A DNA stretch of 8,792 nucleotides, taken from assembly GCA_031267345.1 (NCBI GenBank), contig JAIRZG010000160.1:1-8792 (forward strand), given 5' to 3'. The notes beneath the pieces are model-generated. The model worked only from the letters and a program-made list of their open reading frames with translations. It made no database searches and was not told the origin of the DNA. Positions 5,655 to 8,792 of the stretch are shown piece by piece. This DNA comes from Zoogloeaceae bacterium. GTDB lineage: Bacteria; Pseudomonadota; Gammaproteobacteria; Burkholderiales; Rhodocyclaceae. Every line of letters begins with the position of its first letter. Position 1 is the first letter of the stretch. A program made the translations under genes and the position numbers.

Positions 5655-6506
5655 ATGTCGGATTTTCATTTTGATGTCTCCATGCAGGATTTTGAGGCGC
5701 GGGCGTTGCAGGCTTCGCTGAAGACGCCGGTGCTGGTCGATTTCTGGGCGGAGTGGTGCGCGCCCTGCAAGACGCTGAAGCCGCTGCTGGAAAAGCTGGC
5801 GGAGGAATATCAGGGGCGCTTTCTGCTGGTCAAGGTCAATGCGGACGAAAACCCGGAGCTTTCCGGTTATTTTGGCGTTCGCAGTCTGCCGACGGTGGTG
5901 ATGCTGGTCGAAGGGCAACCCAAAGATGGTTTCGTGGGCGCGCGGCCGGAAGCGGAAATACGCGCCTTTATCGACCGTTTTGCGCCGCCACCGCCCGTTG
6001 ACGCGCGGCTTGAAGCGGCAAAACAGGCGGAGGCGGGCGACTGGCAAGGCGCGTATGCGTTGTTGCAGCCCTTCCTCGTCGAACATCCGCAGGATGAAGC
6101 CGCCCTGCTGGATGCGGTGGCGGCGCTGATGGAACTGGGACGCGCGGAAGAAGCCGAAAGCCTTTTGGCGCGTGAATTCACGCAGGAAGCCGAACGCGCG
6201 CAGGCGTTTCGGGCGCGTCTGGCGCTGGCGCGGACTGCGGCGGATGCCGCGCCCCTGCTGGAAAAACTCGCGGCAAATCCCGACGATCACGCCGCCCGTC
6301 TGGAACTGGCGAAAACTTTTGCCGGACAGGGGCGTTACGCGGAGGCGCTGGAAGCCGCGCTGGAAGTGGTGCGCCGCGATCGTCATTTTGACGACGCCGC
6401 CGGAAGGCGCGTCCTGCTGGAGCTTTTCGCCATCATCGGCGCGACCGAATGCTACGATGATCTGGTGCGTCAATACCGCCGCGCGCTGGCGGCGCTGCTG
6501 AATTGA
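5655..6506 (+). CDS. Thioredoxin-domain protein with C-terminal TPR region (CnoX/YbbN-like)
   Basis: This 283-residue soluble protein has an N-terminal thioredoxin fold (about 1-112) and alpha-helical TPR-like repeats (about 115-283), the architecture of CnoX/YbbN chaperone-thioredoxin proteins. The active site is WAEWCAPCK (C35, C38), and the cis-proline is in SLPT (P79). E. coli CnoX, as I recall, has a degenerate SxxC site, so this protein, with both cysteines, should be redox active. No signal peptide is seen, so it is expected in the cytoplasm and is not a periplasmic Ccm reductase. I chose ATG 5655 because it begins the domain directly; the in-frame TTG at 5640 adds only five residues. 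No clear Shine-Dalgarno sequence precedes either. The stop overlaps the start of the following marR-type gene. Its position next to ccm genes may simply reflect shared thiol chemistry; the role is inferred from the family. Confidence 0.88.
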   Translation: MSDFHFDVSMQDFEARALQASLKTPVLVDFWAEWCAPCKTLKPLLEKLAEEYQGRFLLVKVNADENPELSGYFGVRSLPTVVMLVEGQPKDGFVGARPEAEIRAFIDRFAPPPPVDARLEAAKQAEAGDWQGAYALLQPFLVEHPQDEAALLDAVAALMELGRAEEAESLLAREFTQEAERAQAFRARLALARTAADAAPLLEKLAANPDDHAARLELAKTFAGQGRYAEALEAALEVVRRDRHFDDAAGRRVLLELFAIIGATECYDDLVRQYRRALAALLN

Positions 6507-7108
6507 ATCCCGCCGTGTCCGCCGCTTTCACCCCCAACGCCATGGAGGCGCTGAAACAGTTTCGCGCTGTTTTCAGCGCCATCAAACAACATTTTCAACA
6601 GGTTGAAGCCATTTGCCAGGTCAGCGGCGCGCAACTCTGGGCGCTGGCGGTGGTGGTGCGACAGCCGGGATTGCGGGTATCCGAACTGGCGCGCGCCATG
6701 GCGGTGCATCAATCCACCGCCAGCAATCTGATTGATCGGCTGATGGAACTCAAGCTGATCGAAAAAACCCGATCGCGCCACGATCAGCGCGTGGTGCACC
6801 TCACCCCCACGCCGACGGGCGTCGAACTGATCGAAAAAGCGCCGCAACCGCTGGAAGGCGCGTTGCCCAGTGCGTTGGGCAAACTTTCGCCGGAAGAATT
6901 GACCCAGTTGCACACCCTGTTGAAACACTTGTTGCTCATTTTGAAAGCCAACCGGATCAGTCTCGCGGCCACGGGAAAAAGCGCGCGCGCAGACACGCCG
7001 CTGGAAAGGGAAACGCGCGCCGCCGGATTGATTCCCCTGGCGGAACTCGTCGCGCCGACGCCTCTTCCGCCTCCGGTCCGCAAAATCCGCGCGGGCGCGA
7101 AAAAATAA
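6503..7108 (+). CDS. MarR-family transcriptional regulator
   Basis: This 201-residue winged helix-turn-helix regulator (from TTG 6503) is predicted to bind DNA as a dimer; its ligand and targets are unknown. The DNA-binding domain spans about residues 45-110: RVSELARAMAVHQSTASNLI is helix-turn-helix with the recognition helix at about 69-86, then the wing KTRSRHDQRVVHLTPT (88-103), which carries the family's DxR pattern (D94, R96). Helices at 110-150 should form the dimer interface. A basic, proline-rich tail of about 45 residues follows and is longer than usual for MarR. Two starts are possible: TTG 6503, overlapping the previous stop as TTGA, or ATG 6542. Neither has a clear ribosome binding site, so translational coupling is likely. 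The gene is in tight array with the thioredoxin and lipoprotein genes, so it may be autoregulated with them, but no operator is obvious. Confidence 0.88.
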   Translation: MNPAVSAAFTPNAMEALKQFRAVFSAIKQHFQQVEAICQVSGAQLWALAVVVRQPGLRVSELARAMAVHQSTASNLIDRLMELKLIEKTRSRHDQRVVHLTPTPTGVELIEKAPQPLEGALPSALGKLSPEELTQLHTLLKHLLLILKANRISLAATGKSARADTPLERETRAAGLIPLAELVAPTPLPPPVRKIRAGAKK

Positions 7109-7623
7109 TGCGCTCATCCTTGCGCCTTGCCTGCCGCGTCGGCCTCATTTTCCTGTTTGCCCTGCTCGCCGCCTGCGATAGCCAGCCCGCGCGTCCGGAG
7201 GAAGCGCGCGCCGCCGCGATCGCCGTTTTCGCGCCGCCGGAAACAACAGCGGAAAGCATAAACGCGGAACCTGTCCCTGCCCCCGCCCCGACTCCGCAAG
7301 CTGCCGTTCCGGACGCCATCTACACGCTGAATTCCAACAACCTGCCGCCGGAGGCTGAACAATCCTTGCAGGCGATTGCCCGGCAGATAAAAACCCGCCG
7401 CGATCTGCTCATTCGTCTGGACAGCTACGTCCCCGCCAACGGCAGCCGCGAAATGAGCCTCAGCCTCTCCCGTCAGGCCGCCGCCCGCATCAGACGCCGT
7501 CTGGTCGAACTGGGCGTTCCCTCCTACCGCATCCAGCAAGCCCCGTTCGGCGCCGAACACCCCGATGAACCCCGCCTGAACGACCCCCGCGTCGAACTCT
7601 TTTTGCTGCCGCTGCCGCGTTGA
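7108..7623 (+). CDS. OmpA-like-domain lipoprotein (divergent)
   Basis: This 171-residue predicted lipoprotein has a signal peptide at residues 1-22, ending in the lipobox LAAC with the acylated Cys at 23. A low-complexity Pro/Ala/Glu linker (about 25-68) is followed by an OmpA C-terminal-like domain (about 72-168). Recognisable parts are LPPEAEQSLQAIARQIK, LSLSRQAAARIRRRLVELGV, YRIQQAPFGAEHP and the closing NDPRVEL. The position of the peptidoglycan-binding Asp (GHTD in typical members) reads DSYV, so the Asp is not conserved. The Arg of the LSxxR motif is present. Residue +2 after the Cys is Asp, the inner-membrane retention signal in E. coli, so outer-membrane placement is doubtful. The start at 7108 overlaps the marR stop (TAATG). 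No Shine-Dalgarno sequence is visible, suggesting coupling. Function is unknown; a cell-envelope structural role is an inference. Confidence 0.82.
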   Translation: MRSSLRLACRVGLIFLFALLAACDSQPARPEEARAAAIAVFAPPETTAESINAEPVPAPAPTPQAAVPDAIYTLNSNNLPPEAEQSLQAIARQIKTRRDLLIRLDSYVPANGSREMSLSLSRQAAARIRRRLVELGVPSYRIQQAPFGAEHPDEPRLNDPRVELFLLPLPR

Positions 7624-7625
7624 GG

Positions 7626-7648
7626 GCGCCGCGGGCAACCTGCGGCGC
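7626..7648 (+). other. Strong GC-rich hairpin just after the OmpA-like gene, without T-run
   Basis: GCGCCGCGGG (7626-7635) and CCTGCGGCGC (7639-7648) form a 10-bp stem with one G-U pair and a CAA loop, starting three bases after the stop codon. It is followed by a G-run, not a T-run, so on the + strand it is not a canonical intrinsic terminator. It could slow polymerase, protect the 3' end of the mRNA, or be part of the junction with the downstream accessory DNA. Confidence 0.5.
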
Positions 7649-7731
7649 GGGGGGATGTTGCAAAAGCTCTGGCGGGGCAGACGCATGAACCGGCAGCACA
7701 AACCATCCAAAAGAACCGCCAGGACACACTT

Positions 7732-7749
7732 CATACCTACCATACCTAC
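7732..7749. repeat. Perfect 9-bp tandem duplication
   Basis: CATACCTAC is repeated twice head to tail. In the open frame it encodes His-Thr-Tyr twice (HTYHTY), and because the unit is nine bases the duplication keeps the frame. Confidence 0.8.
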
Positions 7750-7977
7750 GGTCAAATTGCCCGAATGCTGGCGCAAGCCGACGACCCGACAACCCGCAAA
7801 ATCGCGCTGGACATCGTAAAATTCGCACAAACCATGCCTCCGGTCAAAACCCGACACGAGGAAAGACTTGAAGCGGCACGGCGCGCTACTGGCGGCGGCA
7901 AGTTCCAGGGCGGGGCAAGGGCATGGCAGGGCGCAAAGGCAGGAGCGGGAGCAGGACGCGGCGCCAGTGAAATCACA

Positions 7978-8006
7978 TGAGCAGGAACGATAACCCGTTG
8001 TATACT
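7978..8006 (+). promoter_or_regulatory. Putative sigma-70 promoter for the right-end two-gene unit
   Basis: TATACT at 8001-8006 matches the -10 consensus at five of six positions. With a 17-bp spacer the -35 would be TGAGCA (7978-7983), a three-of-six match overlapping the preceding stop codon. The predicted transcript would begin about 8012-8014 and give a short leader into the strong ribosome binding site at 8020-8024. This is a sequence match only. Confidence 0.45.
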
Positions 8007-8032
8007 TCACTCATTGACTGGAGGATTGCCAA

Positions 8033-8272
8033 ATGACTACCACGACCACCCAAGACCACCCCTTGCCGCGTAGCTACTTCCCTGAAAAAGACAAGCTAGG
8101 CATGTCTCAAAACGCTATCTACCTTTGTGAAGCCAGCGCAGCAAACTCCGCAGGAGATGAAGAAACATCATGGGCATGGCTTGCACTGGCAAGCTTGCCG
8201 GATTCTGCAAACTACATCCTTAAAGAAGTATGCGGTGACGAATTCCTGAAAGCCAAGGGCTTCAAGATATGA
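8033..8272 (+). CDS. Small hypothetical protein (79 residues)
   Basis: I do not recognise this protein. The start is well supported: GGAGG (8020-8024) lies 8 nt before the ATG, with a -10-like TATACT further upstream. The protein opens with a Thr-rich stretch (MTTTTTQDHPLP). It continues with SYFPEKDKLGMSQNAIYLCEASAAN, an acidic patch AGDEETS, a Trp-rich helix SWAWLALASLPDSANYILKE, and a short C-terminus EFLKAKGFKI. There is no signal peptide or membrane span, so it is expected in the cytoplasm. The stop overlaps the next start as ATGA (8269-8272), so the two genes are probably co-translated and may act together. Codon use is less GC-rich than in the ccm genes, consistent with an accessory origin. 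Confidence 0.72.
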   Translation: MTTTTTQDHPLPRSYFPEKDKLGMSQNAIYLCEASAANSAGDEETSWAWLALASLPDSANYILKEVCGDEFLKAKGFKI

Positions 8273-8792
8273 CAGAAAAATTGCTGTTGTCTTTGGCAAA
8301 CAAAAGTGCCTTGGAAACTGGCCTTATGGCGATACATGGAGCAACGCCTGTCGCCCAACAACTCATTAATACGCGAAATGAAATACTTTTAGACCTGAAA
8401 GCAATCGGCAAAACGGGGAACTTGGAAAAAATTGTTGCTGCTGAAAAAATCCTCGTAAAACGTGATCTTGCAGACCACACCAACAGTAAAAGTATGGCTT
8501 CCAGTCTGAACGACGCATTGGAAGAATTGGAGGCGATTCAAACGCACGTCGAAATGGTAGGCGACCCGAAAGAATATCAACGAGTCAACAAAACCAACGC
8601 ACAACATAAGATGCGGGATACCCGTGACTTGCCGCTGGACGGCGCAAGACATGCTTTCCGTTCGCATAATGCCCGTCTGGGAAACTACGACAAGGCAAGG
8701 TCGGACGATCACGAAAAAGCCATCATTCAGGCGAGGCAGCAGAACATCCGAATCGCCGAAAAATTCTACATCGGGCGGCAGGAGAAGGCGCT
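8269..8792 (+). CDS. Hypothetical charged helical protein, 3' end outside window
   Basis: An open frame of 174 codons runs from ATG 8269 to the window end without a stop. AAGGG (8255-8259) lies 9 nt before the start, and the start overlaps the preceding stop as ATGA. I do not recognise the protein. It is rich in charged residues, Ala and Gln, and looks almost wholly alpha-helical. The first part (about 1-90) reads SLANKSALETGLMAIHGATP, then NEILLDLKAIGKTGNLEKIV and LNDALEELEAIQTHVEMVGD. A second part (about 100-174) carries LPLDGARHAFRSHNARLGNY, then ARSDDHEKAIIQARQQN and IRIAEKFYIGRQ, a pattern suggestive of a conserved helical domain. No signal peptide, membrane span or catalytic motif is visible. 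With the 79-residue neighbour it forms an uncharacterised two-gene unit. Confidence 0.72.
   Translation, partial: MTEKLLLSLANKSALETGLMAIHGATPVAQQLINTRNEILLDLKAIGKTGNLEKIVAAEKILVKRDLADHTNSKSMASSLNDALEELEAIQTHVEMVGDPKEYQRVNKTNAQHKMRDTRDLPLDGARHAFRSHNARLGNYDKARSDDHEKAIIQARQQNIRIAEKFYIGRQEKA

Larger units (their letters stand above)
7624..7980 (+). pseudogene. Start-less open frame, probable 3' remnant of a larger gene
   Basis: The frame from 7624 is open for 118 codons to TGA 7978-7980, in the same phase as the OmpA-like gene whose stop ends at 7623. The first in-frame ATG is at 7765 (71 residues), with no ribosome binding site and only GTG/TTG-free sequence before it. The encoded text before that ATG looks as protein-like as the text after it: AKALAGQTHEPAAQTIQKN, then HTYHTYGQIARMLAQADD, IALDIVKFAQTMPPVKTRHE and a Gly/Ala/Arg-rich tail ending GRGASEIT. 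This suggests the C-terminal end of a longer protein that has lost its start. I do not recognise the family; the style (charged helices plus a Gly/Ala-rich tail) would fit a mobilisation or large element-encoded protein, a weak inference. The alternative is a genuine 71-residue gene starting at 7765. Confidence 0.45.

Noticed and set aside
4595..5656. 353-residue open frame on the minus strand
   Set aside because: It lies opposite ccmH and ccmI, is low-complexity Gly/Arg/Gln-rich as expected from the complement of a GC-rich gene, and shows no family motif.
5517..6473. 318-residue minus-strand open frame opposite the thioredoxin-TPR gene
   Set aside because: Arg/Gln-rich antisense shadow. The + strand frame carries clear thioredoxin motifs.
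7114..8010. 298-residue minus-strand open frame spanning the OmpA-like gene and the downstream remnant
   Set aside because: It is Cys/Arg/Gly-rich with no recognisable motif or start signals. I cannot fully exclude coding in 7624-8010 on this strand, but the + strand text looks more protein-like.
1..8792. CRISPR array, tRNA, rRNA or insertion sequence
   Set aside because: No regularly spaced repeats, tRNA-like cloverleaf, rRNA stretch or transposase motif was found on reading either strand.

Overview
The window looks like the chromosome of a GC-rich proteobacterium, most likely a betaproteobacterium. The reasons are the codon use, the gene order ccmF-ccmG-ccmH-ccmI with ATGA stop/start overlaps, and a CcmG with the WASWCVSC active site and GVYGVPETYLID motif. 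The assignment to Betaproteobacteria is an inference from protein style, not a proof. All genes I can support lie on the + strand.

Layout. Positions 1-1175 hold the C-terminal part of ccmF (5' end outside the window), followed by ccmG/dsbE (1172-1756). The operon is then interrupted by about 2.4 kb of AT-rich DNA. This holds a leader with a promoter-like element and two small palindromes (1757-1921), a DpnM/Dam-type adenine methyltransferase (1922-2782), a PD-(D/E)XK restriction endonuclease (2788-4074), and a gene-less AT-rich spacer (4075-4220). The ccm operon resumes with ccmH (4221-4718) and ccmI (4715-5560). After a 94-base gap come a thioredoxin-TPR protein (5655-6506), a MarR-family regulator (6503-7108) and a small OmpA-like lipoprotein (7108-7623), joined by overlapping stop and start codons.

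Downstream of 7623 the character changes. There is a GC-rich hairpin, a start-less open frame that looks like the 3' remnant of a larger gene (7624-7980), a promoter-like element, and two overlapping unrecognised genes (8033-8272 and 8269 to the window end). This is probably the edge of an accessory region.

How the genes work together. CcmF, CcmG, CcmH and CcmI belong to the System I cytochrome c maturation pathway: CcmG and CcmH handle apocytochrome thiols, CcmI holds apocytochrome, and CcmF ligates heme. The restriction-modification pair is a complete two-gene unit. It appears to have landed at the ccmG/ccmH boundary, essentially at the old ccmH start codon, facing the same way as the operon and with no terminator visible behind it. 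Expression of ccmH-ccmI therefore probably depends on read-through from the operon or from the restriction-modification promoter. This intra-operon insertion, its junctions, and the unknown two-gene unit at the right end are the points most worth a second look.
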